Shown: positions 1 to 8,899 of the stretch, in pieces
Layout of the letters: every line of letters begins with the position of its first letter
Numbering within the stretch: position 1 is the first letter of the stretch
Source of the DNA: Natronospira proteinivora
Lineage (GTDB): Bacteria; Pseudomonadota; Gammaproteobacteria; Natronospirales; Natronospiraceae
Direction: 5' to 3'
Assembly: GCF_024170465.1 (NCBI RefSeq)
Contig: NZ_JALJYF010000001.1
Coordinates: forward strand, 124,001-188,000
Length of the DNA: 64,000 nt
Made by a program: the position numbers and the translations under genes
The notes under the pieces: generated by a model
The model's input: only the letters and a program-made list of their open reading frames with translations
Database searches by the model: none
What the model was told of the DNA's origin: nothing

Positions 1-806
1 CTGAACAGATGAAAGGCCGGCGAGGCATGGCTGCCCGGGTCCAGCAGATAGAAGAAGGTGGCCGGAATCAATACGCCTGCAAGCACGGCCACTGGAATCT
101 GCCAGCGAATGACCTTTTTGTAGATCAGCCAGATGCCGCCCAGCAGCACGCCATTGCCGATCCATTCCCAGCCATAGCCGCCCAGGTCTCCGAAGCGGGG
201 ATCGGCGGTGATTTCGGCGATGGTACGGGCCTGGCCCAGCTCCGTGCGCATCACATCCAGTGGTGTGGCCCGACTGATGGCATCCAGGCTGGCTCCGGGC
301 AGCTCGCCGGTGAGGATGGCCACCAGCTGGGCCCAGGCGGTGGGGAACTGGCCGTCTTCCATCAGTTGGCGGGGCGGCAGCCACTGGGTCATCTCCACGG
401 GGAAGGAGATCAGCAAAACCACATAACCGGCCATGGCCGGATTGAAGGGATTGTGCCCCAAGCCCCCGTAAAGGTGTTTGGCGAAGATGATGGCAAAGGC
501 CACGCCGGTGACCGTGATCCACCAGGGCGTGGTGGGGGGCAGACAGAAGGCCAGCAGGACGGCGGTGACAATCGCGCTCAGGTCCAGCAGATGGGCCCGG
601 ATGGCCTTACCCCGAAGATAGAGCATCATCACTTCGGCCAACAGGGCGGTGGCCGAGGCAATGACAATATTGAAGACGATCCCCCAGCCGAAGAACCAAA
701 CCCAGACCAGCAGTGCCGGTACCAGGGCCAGCAGCACCCGCAGCATCATGGTGGTGATGGAGTTCTGCGGCGCCAGGTGGGGCGCCGGCCCGGTGGGGAA
801 TCGCAT
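1..806 (-). CDS. rnfD: Ion-translocating oxidoreductase complex subunit RnfD (3' part missing)
   Basis: Membrane subunit of the Rnf (Rsx) complex, which couples electron flow between ferredoxin and NAD to ion movement across the inner membrane. The frame opens with an ATG at 806, immediately after the rnfC stop (807-809), and stays open to the left edge, so about 268 codons are visible and the C-terminus lies outside. Several hydrophobic helices are evident. The motif DAISRATPLD, translated from about 250-285, corresponds to the site where a Thr covalently carries FMN in RnfD/NqrB. The usual Gly before the Ala is Arg here. It is the fourth gene of rnfABCD, transcribed leftward; rnfG and rnfE should follow outside the window. 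Confidence 0.93.
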   Translation of the reverse strand, partial: MRFPTGPAPHLAPQNSITTMMLRVLLALVPALLVWVWFFGWGIVFNIVIASATALLAEVMMLYLRGKAIRAHLLDLSAIVTAVLLAFCLPPTTPWWITVTGVAFAIIFAKHLYGGLGHNPFNPAMAGYVVLLISFPVEMTQWLPPRQLMEDGQFPTAWAQLVAILTGELPGASLDAISRATPLDVMRTELGQARTIAEITADPRFGDLGGYGWEWIGNGVLLGGIWLIYKKVIRWQIPVAVLAGVLIPATFFYLLDPGSHASPAFHLF

Positions 807-2339
807 TTAATTGTCGCCCTTTTTGCGCTGCTTGACCCGGGACATGATGGCGTCGAGCTCGGACTTCACCTTATCATCCCCCTTCTTTCGACCAGCCAGG
901 GCCTTTTTCTTTTCTTCATGCCGACGTTTCTTTTCCTCGGCTTCCCGCGCCAGTCGGGCCTGACGTTGTTCATATCGGGCTCGGGCAATGTCCGATTTCT
1001 CCCGATCCCGTTGCCGGGCCCAGATTTCGGTCTTGGCCGCCCGAAAATACTGAACCAGGGGGATATGGCTGGGGCAGACCACGTCGCAGCAGCCACATTC
1101 AATGCAATCGAAGAGGTGGAAATTCTCCACGCCTTCCCAGTCTCGCTCATGGGCATGCCAGTAGAGCTGTTGGGGCAGCAGCCCCGCGGGACAGGTCTCG
1201 GCACATTCACCACAGCGGATGCAGGGCATCGACTGCTTCTCCAACAGGATTTCACTGTTGTCGGCGGCCAGGATACAGGTGGTCCCCTTGACCACCGAAA
1301 CCTCATCCGAGCCCAGGGCAAAGCCCATCATGGGCCCACCCATGATCAGACGCGCCACCGAATCGGTATAGCCACCGCAGAAGGCCACCAGATCCGCCAC
1401 GGGGGTGCCTAGGCGGGCAATCACATTGCGAGGGGCAGTGACCCCATTGCCAGTCACCGTCACCACCCGTTCAGTCAGGGCCTCCCCGTGGTGGATGGCC
1501 CGCCAAGCGGCGCGCGCCGTACCCACGTTGTGGCAGATGACGCCAATATCGGCCGGCAGGCCCCGGCTGGGAACTTCCCGCCCGGTGAGGGTCTGGATCA
1601 GCTGGCGTTCCCCCCCTTCGGGATAGATGGTAGGGACCGCCACCCGGCGAATGCGATCATCACTGTAGCGGGCCAGGGCCTCGTCCACCGCGGCCATGGC
1701 CTGGGGGGTGTCGTTTTCGATGGCGATCAGGGCCTGGGAGGCATGCAGGGCGGTAAGCATGACCGCCGTACCCGCCACCACTTCATCCGCCTTTTCCCGC
1801 AGCAAACGATCATCACAGCTGATATAGGGTTCGCACTGGGCGCCATTGATGATCAAGGTCTCAATGGGGCGCTCGGCGGTGGGATTGAGTTTCACATGGG
1901 TGGGGAAGGCCGCCCCGCCCAGGCCCGCCACCCCGCACTCTCGCAGGCGATTGCGCAGGCGCGAGGGGTGCACGGCGGCAGGGTCTTCAATAGGCGCCTT
2001 GGTTTCGGCCGCCTCATCCAGACCATCGGCTTCAATGACGATGCATTCGGCCAAAAGCCCCGAGGGGTGGGGGATGGGTCGGGGAAGAATGCCGGTGACC
2101 GTTCCCGAAGTGGGGGCATGGATGGGCAGGCTGAGATAGCCTTCCGCCCGGGCGATGACCTGCCCGCGAAGCACCCGATCACCCACGCTGACTCGGGCCT
2201 GGGCTGGATCCCCCTCGTGCTGCAACAGGGGCAGCACATATTCAAAGCCCAGGGGCACACGCGCCAGGGGCTTGGCCGTGGACTGGTCCTTGCGCGCCTC
2301 CAGCGCCAGACCGCCGGGAAATCCGTGTAATGTCTGCAT
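807..2339 (-). CDS. rnfC: Ion-translocating oxidoreductase complex subunit RnfC
   Basis: Peripheral Fe-S and flavin subunit of the Rnf complex, thought to be the NADH-contacting component at the cytoplasmic face. The 510-residue protein has the N-terminal barrel-sandwich segment, a Rossmann-type NADH/FMN-binding region in the middle and two ferredoxin-type 4Fe-4S clusters (CIRCGECAETCP and CIECGCCDVVCP) near residues 370-420. The tail after the clusters is a short, Lys/Arg/Glu-rich, Ala-poor helix; E. coli RsxC has a long Ala-rich repeat tail there, so this is the short form. The gene lies 64 bp after rnfB, and its stop directly abuts the rnfD start. Confidence 0.96.
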   Translation of the reverse strand: MQTLHGFPGGLALEARKDQSTAKPLARVPLGFEYVLPLLQHEGDPAQARVSVGDRVLRGQVIARAEGYLSLPIHAPTSGTVTGILPRPIPHPSGLLAECIVIEADGLDEAAETKAPIEDPAAVHPSRLRNRLRECGVAGLGGAAFPTHVKLNPTAERPIETLIINGAQCEPYISCDDRLLREKADEVVAGTAVMLTALHASQALIAIENDTPQAMAAVDEALARYSDDRIRRVAVPTIYPEGGERQLIQTLTGREVPSRGLPADIGVICHNVGTARAAWRAIHHGEALTERVVTVTGNGVTAPRNVIARLGTPVADLVAFCGGYTDSVARLIMGGPMMGFALGSDEVSVVKGTTCILAADNSEILLEKQSMPCIRCGECAETCPAGLLPQQLYWHAHERDWEGVENFHLFDCIECGCCDVVCPSHIPLVQYFRAAKTEIWARQRDREKSDIARARYEQRQARLAREAEEKKRRHEEKKKALAGRKKGDDKVKSELDAIMSRVKQRKKGDN

Positions 2340-2403
2340 GCTTGCCGGTCCTGGAGAATCCCTGAAAGCCTCGGGAAGGCACAGAGGTTGCTGTGACTAA
2401 GGG

Positions 2404-2943
2404 CTATTGTAGCTTGTCCGGGAAGGGCGGCCGCCAGTCACTGATAGCGTGGCGCCGCGGCACCATGTCGATGCAATCCACCGGGCAGGGCTCGATGCAA
2501 AGGTCGCAGCCGGTGCACTCGTCTTCGATCACCGTGTGCATCTGCTTGGCCGCGCCCAGGATGGCATCCACCGGACAGGCCTGAATGCACTTGGTGCAGC
2601 CTATGCAGACGTCTTCGTCAATCACCGCCACCTTGGGGACATCCTCTTCCCCGTTTTCCGGGTTCAGAGGCTTGGGGTCCCGGTCCAACAAATCCGCCAG
2701 GGCCACAATGGTGGATTCCCCGCCGGGCGGACATTGATTGATATCGGCTTCCCCCTTGGCAATGGCCTCGGCATAGGGGCGGCAGCCCGGAAAGCCGCAT
2801 TGGCCACACTGGGTCTGGGGCAGCAGAGCATCCACCTGGTCCGCCACCGGGTCCCCCGCCACCTTGAAGCGCACGGCCGCAAAGCCCAGCACCAGGCCAA
2901 AGGCGCCCGCCAATCCCGATAATGTGAGAACCGCTTCAATCAT
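2404..2943 (-). CDS. rnfB: Ion-translocating oxidoreductase complex subunit RnfB
   Basis: Electron-entry subunit of the Rnf complex. The 179-residue protein begins with one membrane helix (about residues 5-25). A cysteine-rich 4Fe-4S domain follows (CGQCGFPGC, with a further Cys in NQCPPGG). Two ferredoxin motifs come next, [12 protein letters not shown] and [12 protein letters not shown]. Length and layout match the proteobacterial family. It is preceded by a 138-bp gap holding a REP-like palindrome, which separates it from rnfA and is an unusual position inside an operon. It is transcribed leftward with rnfC and rnfD. Confidence 0.96.
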   Translation of the reverse strand: MIEAVLTLSGLAGAFGLVLGFAAVRFKVAGDPVADQVDALLPQTQCGQCGFPGCRPYAEAIAKGEADINQCPPGGESTIVALADLLDRDPKPLNPENGEEDVPKVAVIDEDVCIGCTKCIQACPVDAILGAAKQMHTVIEDECTGCDLCIEPCPVDCIDMVPRRHAISDWRPPFPDKLQ

Positions 2944-2999
2944 GGTTTTTCTGTTCTATCTCCGTACGACGGAATGACACTAAAAAAGGTGGCCTTTGT

Positions 3000-3070
3000 T
3001 GTGGGAGCGGCATTCTTGCCGCGATTAAGGCCTCAAGATGCCCTGTCGCGGCAGGAATGCCGCTCCCACA
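3000..3070. repeat. REP-like palindrome between rnfA and rnfB
   Basis: Two 25-nt arms (3000-3024 and 3046-3070) are reverse complements with a single mismatch and are separated by a 21-nt loop. The outer end reads TGTGGGAGCGGC and the inner end GCCGCGA. This is the architecture of repetitive extragenic palindromes (REPs) known from pseudomonads and xanthomonads. It lies in the only sizeable gap between rnfA and rnfB, so the rnf mRNA would carry a strong hairpin there. Confidence 0.85.
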
Positions 3071-3081
3071 GATCGATTTCC

Positions 3082-3663
3082 TTACCCCGTCACCAGACCG
3101 GAGAAGCCCATGAAGGCCAAAGACATCATGCCGGCGGTGATCAGGCCGATGGCGGCCCCCCGGAAGGGGGTGGGGATGTCGGCCCCGGCCATCCGTTCAC
3201 GCAGGCCAGCGAAGAGGATCAGCACCAGACAAAAGCCCACGGCGGCGCCAAAGCCGAACACCAGGGACTCGAAAAAGCCGTGGGCCTCCTGCACATTGAG
3301 CAGGGCGACCCCCAGTACGGCACAGTTCGAGGTGATCAGGGGCAGGAAGATGCCCAATACCTGGTACAGCAATGGACTGGTTTTCTTCACCACCAGTTCC
3401 GTGAACTGGACCACCCCGGCGATGGCCAGAATAAAGGCAATGGTGCGCAGGTATTCCAGCCCCAGGGGCGCCAGCAGATAGGCATTGATCAAATACCCGG
3501 CCATGGAGGCAATGGTCAGTACGAAGGCCGTGGCCAGGGCCATGCCGGCCGCCGTTTCCAGCTTGCGCGAGACCCCCATGAAGGGGCACAGCCCCAGAAA
3601 CTGCACCAGCACGAAGTTGTTGACCAGTACCGTTGCCAGGAGGATGAGCGCAAGCTCGGTCAT
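3082..3663 (-). CDS. rnfA: Ion-translocating oxidoreductase complex subunit RnfA
   Basis: Integral membrane subunit of the Rnf complex; with RnfE it forms the membrane core that carries an intramembrane Fe-S centre. The 193-residue protein has about six hydrophobic helices and keeps the family signature segments, including [16 protein letters not shown] near residue 15 and [12 protein letters not shown] near residue 112, each with a conserved Cys. It is the first gene of rnfABCD, and the start is the usual MTEL form. It follows metG on the same strand, but a 103-bp gap with a perfect REP palindrome separates them. Confidence 0.97.
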   Translation of the reverse strand: MTELALILLATVLVNNFVLVQFLGLCPFMGVSRKLETAAGMALATAFVLTIASMAGYLINAYLLAPLGLEYLRTIAFILAIAGVVQFTELVVKKTSPLLYQVLGIFLPLITSNCAVLGVALLNVQEAHGFFESLVFGFGAAVGFCLVLILFAGLRERMAGADIPTPFRGAAIGLITAGMMSLAFMGFSGLVTG

Positions 3664-3687
3664 GGCCTCACCTCTATATGACCTCGC

Positions 3688-3755
3688 CGTAGGAGCGAAT
3701 TTATTCGCGATCTGCGCTTGCCGCCGGTTGAATCGCGAATAAATTCGCTCCTACG
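3688..3755. repeat. Perfect REP-like palindrome between metG and rnfA
   Basis: Two 24-nt arms (3688-3711 and 3732-3755) are exact reverse complements around a 20-nt loop. The outer end reads GTAGGAGCG and the inner end CGCGAT, the same plan as the repeats at 3000 and 6104 but with an AT-rich middle (AATTTATT). It sits between the metG stop and the rnfA start, where a strong RNA hairpin could limit read-through or protect the metG 3' end. Confidence 0.87.
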
Positions 3756-3766
3756 GGGGCGTTGAT

Positions 3767-5839
3767 TTATTTCACCCGCATCCCGGGTGTTGCACCGGAA
3801 TCCGGTTCCAGAATGTGCAGGCTTTCTCCGTCGCCGGCGGCCAGCACCATGCCTTCGGAGACCCCGAATCGCATCTTGCGGGGCTTGAGATTGGCCACCA
3901 TGACGGTGAGCTTGCCTTCCAGCTGTTCCGGGGCATAGGCGGACTTGATGCCGGCAAAGACCTGGCGGGTCTCTCCGCCGATGTCCAGTTGCAGGCGCAG
4001 CAGCTTGTCCGCACCTTCCACGTGTTCGGCCTGTGCGATCTTCGCCACGCGAAGATCGACTTTCATGAAGTCATCAATGGTGCATTCCGGGGCCAGCTCA
4101 TCCACGGCGGTCTTCTCCTGTTGACTGTTCTTTTTGCCGGCATCGGCGGCGGTCTGCGCTTCCAGGTTTTCCTTGGAGGCCTCCAGCAGCTTGTCGATCT
4201 GCTCGGGCTCCACCCGGGTGAGCAGGGGCTTGAACTTGCGAATCCGGTGATTCACCAGGGGTTCGGCCAGCTGATCCCATTGGGGGGCGTCGATGTTGAG
4301 GAAGTGTTCGGCCCGTTCGGCCAGGGCCGGGACTACCGGGCGCAGATAGCCCACCAATACCCGGAAACTGTTCAGGGCCGCGGTGCAGATGGCCTGAACT
4401 TCGGCCAGCCGGGCTTCTTCCTTGGCCAGGGTCCAGGGCGCCTTCTCGCTGACGTACTGGTTGACCCGGTCGGCCAGGGCCATGATCTTGCGCATGGCCT
4501 GGGAAAAGGCCCGTCGCTCGAAGTCGGCGGCGATCTCATCGGAGGCGGCCACGATGTCCTGGTAAAGCGCCTCACCTTCCGGCTCCATCTCGCTACCCAG
4601 GCGGTTATCGAATTTCTTGCGCACAAAGCCGGCGGTGCGACTGGCGATATTCACCAGCTTGCCTACCAAGTCCGAGTTCACCCGGTTGGTGAAATCGGAC
4701 AGGCTCAGATCGATGTCTTCGACCCGGTCGGAGAGCTTGGCGGCGAAGTAATAGCGCAGGTATTCCCCGTCCAGGTGATCCAGCCAGGTCCGGGCCTGGA
4801 TGAAGGTGCCCCGGGATTTGGACATCTTCTGCCCGTCCACGGTGAGAAAGCCGTGGGCCCAGACCGCGGTGGGGCGGCGGAAACCGGCCCCGTGCAGAAT
4901 GGCCGGCCAGAACAGGGCATGGAAGTAGATGATGTCCTTGCCGATGAAGTGATAGACCTCGGTCTGATCTTCCTGTCCGGCGGCCCAGAAATCATCGAAA
5001 TTCAGGCCGCTGCGCTCGCAAAGTTGGCGGAAGCTGGCCATATAGCCCATGGGGGCATCCAGCCAGACATAGAAGAACTTGCCCGGGGCATCGGGGATCT
5101 CGAAGCCGAAGTAGGGCGCATCCCGGGAGATATCCCAGTCCTGCAGGCCGGCGTCGAACCATTCCTGGAGCTTGGCCGAAACCGCTTCCTGGAGGTTGTT
5201 TTGCGCCTTGCCGTCGGCCCCGGTCCATTCCCGCAGCATGGCTTCGAAGTCGGCCAGGCGGAAGAAGTAATGCTCCGATTCCCGTTCCACCGGCGTGCTG
5301 CCGGAGACCACCGAGACCGGGTTTTTCAGCTCGGCCGGGGAATAGGTGGCACCACAGACCTCGCAGGAGTCGCCGTACTGGTCCTCGGCGCCACACTTGG
5401 GGCATTCCCCGCGGATGAAGCGGTCGGGCAGGAACATGCCTTCCTGTTCATCGTAAGCCTGTCGAATGGTCCGGGAATCAATATGACCGGCCTCACGCAG
5501 CCGTACATAGATGGTCTCGGCCAGCACCCGGTTCTCTTCGGAATGGGTGCTGTGATAATTATCGAAGCCGATGCGAAACTCGTCGAAATCCCGCTTGTGG
5601 CTGTCCGCCAGTTTCCGGATCAGTTCCTCAGGGGAAATGCCTTCCTGGCGGGCCTTGAGCATGATGGGGGTGCCATGGGCATCCTCGGCGCAGACGTAAT
5701 GGCATTCATGGCCGCGCATTTTCTGGAAGCGCACCCAGATATCGGTCTGGATGTATTCCAGCATGTGACCCAGGTGCAGATGACCATTGGCGTAGGGCAG
5801 GGCGCTGGTAACGAGGATCCGGCGTCGCTTCTCGCTCAT
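3767..5839 (-). CDS. metG: Methionyl-tRNA synthetase
   Basis: Class I aminoacyl-tRNA synthetase that charges tRNA-Met. The 690-residue protein has the HIGH-type motif HLGH at residues 22-25. A zinc-binding insert follows with CPKC and CEVC pairs near residues 145-165, then the KMSKS motif near residue 335. An anticodon-binding helical domain comes next, and a C-terminal tRNA-binding (Trbp111/EMAP-like) domain occupies about the last 105 residues, starting near the [14 protein letters not shown] segment. Length matches the E. coli form with the dimerising C-terminal domain. It is divergent from mrp, as is usual in gammaproteobacteria, but here the two are separated by a 564-bp repeat-rich island. 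Confidence 0.98.
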   Translation of the reverse strand: MSEKRRRILVTSALPYANGHLHLGHMLEYIQTDIWVRFQKMRGHECHYVCAEDAHGTPIMLKARQEGISPEELIRKLADSHKRDFDEFRIGFDNYHSTHSEENRVLAETIYVRLREAGHIDSRTIRQAYDEQEGMFLPDRFIRGECPKCGAEDQYGDSCEVCGATYSPAELKNPVSVVSGSTPVERESEHYFFRLADFEAMLREWTGADGKAQNNLQEAVSAKLQEWFDAGLQDWDISRDAPYFGFEIPDAPGKFFYVWLDAPMGYMASFRQLCERSGLNFDDFWAAGQEDQTEVYHFIGKDIIYFHALFWPAILHGAGFRRPTAVWAHGFLTVDGQKMSKSRGTFIQARTWLDHLDGEYLRYYFAAKLSDRVEDIDLSLSDFTNRVNSDLVGKLVNIASRTAGFVRKKFDNRLGSEMEPEGEALYQDIVAASDEIAADFERRAFSQAMRKIMALADRVNQYVSEKAPWTLAKEEARLAEVQAICTAALNSFRVLVGYLRPVVPALAERAEHFLNIDAPQWDQLAEPLVNHRIRKFKPLLTRVEPEQIDKLLEASKENLEAQTAADAGKKNSQQEKTAVDELAPECTIDDFMKVDLRVAKIAQAEHVEGADKLLRLQLDIGGETRQVFAGIKSAYAPEQLEGKLTVMVANLKPRKMRFGVSEGMVLAAGDGESLHILEPDSGATPGMRVK

Positions 5840-6011
5840 GAGCGTATCGGGCTCCGGTGAAAATGGGAAAAGGTCGGAAAAACAAGCCCCTTATTATGCC
5901 ACAAGCACCCTGTCTCTAGCAGACGAAGGCGCTTGGGCGCCCCAAATCTATCGCCAGCGCCTTCAAGCCAAGAAGATCGCCTCCTGTGCCCGTCTTTTCA
6001 CTCTAAAATTA

Positions 6012-6081
6012 GACACGAAGGACACGAAGGGTGGAGTTGGGTTGAGACTATTTCACGCGGAGATCACGGAGAACACAGAGG
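6012..6081. repeat. ACACGAAGG / CACGGAGAACAC repeat units
   Basis: Two blocks of short, purine-rich, roughly 9-nt units: GACACGAAGGACACGAAGG (6012-6030) and CACGCGGAGATCACGGAGAA followed by CACAGAGG (6054-6081). The same ACGAAGG unit returns in both arms of the inverted repeat at 6198-6297, and AAGGGTGGA follows it at both 6026 and 6293. The origin is unknown. The units resemble dispersed intergenic repeats seen in many environmental proteobacterial genomes (recollection, not tested). Confidence 0.6.
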
Positions 6082-6103
6082 AATGCAATGGGGGTGGCAG
6101 CTG

Positions 6104-6167
6104 TGGGAGCGGCGTCCGCCGCGATTTCCAGACAGCTCGCTATTGATCGCGGCGGACGCCGCTCCCA
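6104..6167. repeat. Perfect REP-like palindrome upstream of mrp
   Basis: The 22-nt arms at 6104-6125 and 6146-6167 are exact reverse complements with a 20-nt loop. The outer TGGGAGCGGC and inner GCCGCGAT are shared with the palindrome at 3000-3070; only the middle bases differ (GTCC here, ATTC there). This is the third element of the same family within 3.2 kb. Confidence 0.87.
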
Positions 6168-6197
6168 TAAGGGAATGCTACCTCCCAACAATAATCC

Positions 6198-6297
6198 CCC
6201 TTCGTGTCCTCCTGCCTTTCTTCGTGCCCTTCGTGTTCGTTTTTCTCTTTAAAATCAATCACGAAGAACGCGAAGAAAGGCAGAAGGATACGAAGGG
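6198..6297. repeat. Long imperfect inverted repeat built from ACGAAG units
   Basis: The 38-nt arms (6198-6235 and 6260-6297) are reverse complements with about five mismatches, around a 24-nt AT-rich loop. Each arm is itself made of ACGAAGG-like units about 9-10 nt apart plus a shared GAAAGGCAG core. If transcribed it would form a long hairpin. It carries no coding frame of its own and no T-tract typical of an intrinsic terminator. Confidence 0.75.
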
Positions 6298-6362
6298 TGG
6301 ATAAGCGACTGGCGGAATCGCGGATGAATCCGCTGCCATGGTCATTATCCGGGCCGGCATTT

Positions 6363-6370
6363 GCTAGAAT
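6363..6370 (+). promoter_or_regulatory. Possible extended -10 promoter of mrp
   Basis: TGCTAGAAT at 6362-6370 fits an extended -10 element (TG-N-TATAAT with one mismatch), about 34 bp before the mrp ATG. No good -35 is visible 17 bp upstream (TCATTA), consistent with an extended -10 type. Assigned by eye only. Confidence 0.35.
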
Positions 6371-6403
6371 GCGGCCTCATTTTATGGACAAGCTCGGAGC
6401 CCC

Positions 6404-7483
6404 ATGAGCAACGAGATTCTTGAGCGCATCGAAACCCTGATTGGGGATTTTGACGATCCCGTGCTGGGTCGGGTCCTGCAGGGGGCCCGTGTCACCGTGG
6501 ATACGGAGTCGCCGCTGTCTTTGCGGCTCACCCTGGGTTGGCCGGCGGCTGGCATCCGTGAATCGTTAGCCGAGTCGGTGGCCGAGTGGTTGGCTGCGCG
6601 TTTGGATGAGACGCCTGCGGTCTCCATCGATTGGGAGATCGCCAGCCATGCCGTGCAGGGTTCGCTCAAGCCCATGGCGGGGGTGAAGAATATTATCGCC
6701 GTGGCCTCCGGCAAGGGTGGCGTGGGCAAGTCCACAACGGCTGCCAATCTGGCCCTGGCCCTGGCCGCCGAGGGGGCCTCGGCGGCCGTCCTGGATGCCG
6801 ATATCTACGGCCCCAGCCAGCCCCGCATGCTGGGGGCCGAAGGCCGCCCCACCACCCGGGACGGCAAGACCATGCAGCCCCTTCAGGCCCATGGCATCGG
6901 GGTAATGTCGGTGGGCTTCCTGATGGATCCGGAACAGCCCATGGTCTGGCGGGGCCCCATGGTGACCCAGGCTCTGAACCAGTTGATTTCCGATACCGAC
7001 TGGGGGGATCTGGATTATCTGATCGTGGACATGCCGCCTGGTACCGGGGATATTCAGCTGACCCTGGCCCAGCGGGTGCCGGTGAGTGGCGCGGTCATTG
7101 TCACCACGCCCCAGGAAATTTCCTTGCTGGACGCCCGCAAGGGCCTGAAGATGTTCCAGAAGGTGGATGTGCGGGTATTGGGTATCGTGGAAAACATGGG
7201 GACCCATGTCTGCAGCCAATGCGGACATGAAGATCACATTTTCGGTGAAGGCGGGGGCCAGCGATTGGCTCAACAGTTCGACACCCCGCTACTGGCCAGC
7301 CTGCCTCTGGACCCCAAGATCCGCGAAGAGGTGGACGGCGGCCGACCTTCAGTGATCAGTGATCCCGATGGGGCCATCGCCCACCGCTATCGGGACATGG
7401 CCCGCCGCATGGCCCGGGAGCTGGCCATCCAGGGTGGCGAAGCCGAGGCGGCGTTTCCGAACATCTCAGTCGTGGATGATTGA
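6404..7483 (+). CDS. apbC: Iron-sulfur cluster carrier protein Mrp/ApbC
   Basis: P-loop ATPase that binds and transfers Fe-S clusters. The 359-residue protein has an N-terminal MIP18/DUF59-like domain (about residues 1-80) and a ParA/MinD-type ATPase domain with the deviant Walker A GKGGVGKSTTAANLA near residues 103-117. The DMPPGTGD segment follows, and then a C-terminal CSQCGHEDHIFG motif with the CxxC pair that holds the bridging cluster in this family. It is divergent from metG and precedes dcd on the same strand, a conserved gammaproteobacterial order. Confidence 0.96.
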   Translation: MSNEILERIETLIGDFDDPVLGRVLQGARVTVDTESPLSLRLTLGWPAAGIRESLAESVAEWLAARLDETPAVSIDWEIASHAVQGSLKPMAGVKNIIAVASGKGGVGKSTTAANLALALAAEGASAAVLDADIYGPSQPRMLGAEGRPTTRDGKTMQPLQAHGIGVMSVGFLMDPEQPMVWRGPMVTQALNQLISDTDWGDLDYLIVDMPPGTGDIQLTLAQRVPVSGAVIVTTPQEISLLDARKGLKMFQKVDVRVLGIVENMGTHVCSQCGHEDHIFGEGGGQRLAQQFDTPLLASLPLDPKIREEVDGGRPSVISDPDGAIAHRYRDMARRMARELAIQGGEAEAAFPNISVVDD

Positions 7484-7576
7484 GATGCAGCTACAAGCTT
7501 CAAACCCGAAAGACCAACACAGACGCAAGGCCAACACCCCTGTGTGTTGAAACCGATAAAGCAGAGGGAGACCAAC

Positions 7577-8143
7577 GTGAGCATCAAGTCCGATCGCTGG
7601 ATTCGGCGCATGGCCGAGCAGGAAGGGATGATCGAGCCTTTTGAAGCGGGACAGGTCAAGACCCGCGACGGGGAGCGGCTGATTTCCTATGGGACATCCA
7701 GCTATGGCTATGATGTTCGCTGCTCGCGACACTTCAAGATATTCACGAACATTAATTCGGCCATCGTCGATCCCAAGGGTTTTGACGACAAGAGCTTCGT
7801 GGATGTGGAATCGGATGTCTGTATTATCCCACCCAACTCCTTTGCCTTGGCCAGCACGGTGGAATACTTCCGCATTCCCCGCAGTGTGCTGACCATCTGC
7901 CTGGGCAAGTCCACCTATGCCCGCTGCGGCATCATCGTCAACGTGACCCCGCTGGAGCCGGAATGGGAAGGCCATGTGACCCTGGAGTTTTCCAACACCA
8001 CGCCCCTGCCGGCCAAGATCTATGCCAATGAAGGGGTGGCCCAGATGCTGTTTCTGGAGTCGGACGAGATCTGCGAAGTGTCCTACAAGGATCGGGGCGG
8101 CAAGTACCAGGGGCAGCGCGGGGTCACTCTGCCCAAAGCCTAG
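7577..8143 (+). CDS. dcd: dCTP deaminase
   Basis: Converts dCTP to dUTP, feeding dUMP and thymidylate synthesis. I chose the GTG at 7577: it gives 188 residues beginning [13 protein letters not shown], the family N-terminus, with GGGAG at 7566-7570 as ribosome site. An upstream in-frame start at 7544 would add 11 residues not typical of the family. Family segments are present: SYGYDVRC near residue 40, [10 protein letters not shown] near residue 115 and [16 protein letters not shown] near residue 130, with the catalytic Glu in the latter. It follows mrp by 93 bp. Confidence 0.96.
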   Translation: MSIKSDRWIRRMAEQEGMIEPFEAGQVKTRDGERLISYGTSSYGYDVRCSRHFKIFTNINSAIVDPKGFDDKSFVDVESDVCIIPPNSFALASTVEYFRIPRSVLTICLGKSTYARCGIIVNVTPLEPEWEGHVTLEFSNTTPLPAKIYANEGVAQMLFLESDEICEVSYKDRGGKYQGQRGVTLPKA

Positions 8144-8164
8144 TTTTACGGTCTGGCCCTGTTG

Positions 8165-8899
8165 CTATTGCCCGGGGTGGTCGGTGTCTTCGAGTTCCAT
8201 GCGGACGGTGCGCTCCCCCGGTTCCCGCTGCTCCAGTTGTACCGGCAGATAACCCAGTTCCGGTGCCATCCAGACGGCCAGCACCCGGTCCGAGTCCTTG
8301 TCTTCCATGTCCACCCGCAGGGTGGTGAATCGTCCAGCCCGTGTCCGGATTCCTTCCTCGCCGCGATAGCGCAATCGCTGCTCGAAGTGCTCATCCCGAT
8401 CCACGATCAGATACTGCTCCGGGCGTTCTCCCCGCGCCAGGTCCCGCATCAGGGCGTACTGGGCCAGGAAGCGATCCAGGCTGCCGGGGCGGGCATCCAT
8501 TTCACCCTGATTACCGTCGTCATCGTAGCGGACCGTACCCCGGTCCCAGTCCACGTCCAGCAGCCGCTCCCGGCGGGGCTCGTCGCCCTCCAGGTGCAGG
8601 TAGTGATAACTGTGCAGGACCAGACCTTCATCGCCGATGCTGAAACGGGATTCCTCTGTGATCACGTCATCACGGAACATGGCCACCATGCCGGCGGGCT
8701 CGCTGATGGATCGCCATAGCCATTGGTCATTTTCATGGGATTCCAGCTGGAAGCGGGTGGCGGCTCCGCGCATGGAACCGTAAAAGGCCCGGTATTCCGC
8801 TTCAAAGGCCTGGGGCTCGGGCTGGTCCGCCACGGCGGGGGTGGTGATGACGGCCAGCACCAGGGTGATGAGCCAGGTCCAGTTGGCGCGATGGGTCAT
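8165..8899 (-). CDS. DUF3108 family periplasmic protein
   Basis: Function not established. The 244-residue protein starts with a signal peptide (helix to about residue 22, cleavage likely after VADQ or nearby Ala) and continues as a beta-rich secreted domain typical of DUF3108. It is translationally coupled to purN: its ATG (8897-8899) overlaps the purN stop. The purM-purN-DUF3108 order is common in gammaproteobacteria, though a link to purine synthesis is not evident. The mature protein is rich in Asp and Glu. Confidence 0.85.
   Translation of the reverse strand: MTHRANWTWLITLVLAVITTPAVADQPEPQAFEAEYRAFYGSMRGAATRFQLESHENDQWLWRSISEPAGMVAMFRDDVITEESRFSIGDEGLVLHSYHYLHLEGDEPRRERLLDVDWDRGTVRYDDDGNQGEMDARPGSLDRFLAQYALMRDLARGERPEQYLIVDRDEHFEQRLRYRGEEGIRTRAGRFTTLRVDMEDKDSDRVLAVWMAPELGYLPVQLEQREPGERTVRMELEDTDHPGQ

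Larger units (their letters stand above)
5840..6403. other. Repeat-filled non-coding island between metG and mrp
   Basis: The 564 bp between the divergent metG and mrp genes contain no convincing gene. Short open frames here are low in coding character and run through inverted repeats. The island holds a short array of ACACGAAGG and CACGGAGAAC-type units (6012-6081), a perfect REP palindrome (6104-6167) and a 38-bp-arm imperfect inverted repeat (6198-6297). The last ~40 bp form the mrp promoter and leader. I see no transposase remnant. Confidence 0.75.

Noticed and set aside
9-1412. A 467-codon plus-strand frame at the left edge
   Set aside because: It is antisense to rnfD and rnfC, both of which are clear by motif and operon order.
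3815-5860. A 681-codon open frame antisense to metG, and similar long antisense frames over prfC, nnr, amiC and purM
   Set aside because: They mirror highly conserved genes in a high-GC genome, lack family-like motifs and ribosome sites, and have composition typical of antisense frames (rich in Gly, His and Gln).
5840-6403. Remnant of an insertion sequence or small genes in the metG-mrp gap
   Set aside because: No transposase-like translation and no terminal repeats with target duplication are visible; the short frames are made of palindromes.
7484-7576. Terminator or leader hairpin between mrp and dcd
   Set aside because: Only short, imperfect pairing around CACCCCTGTGTG; no stable stem with a T-tract.
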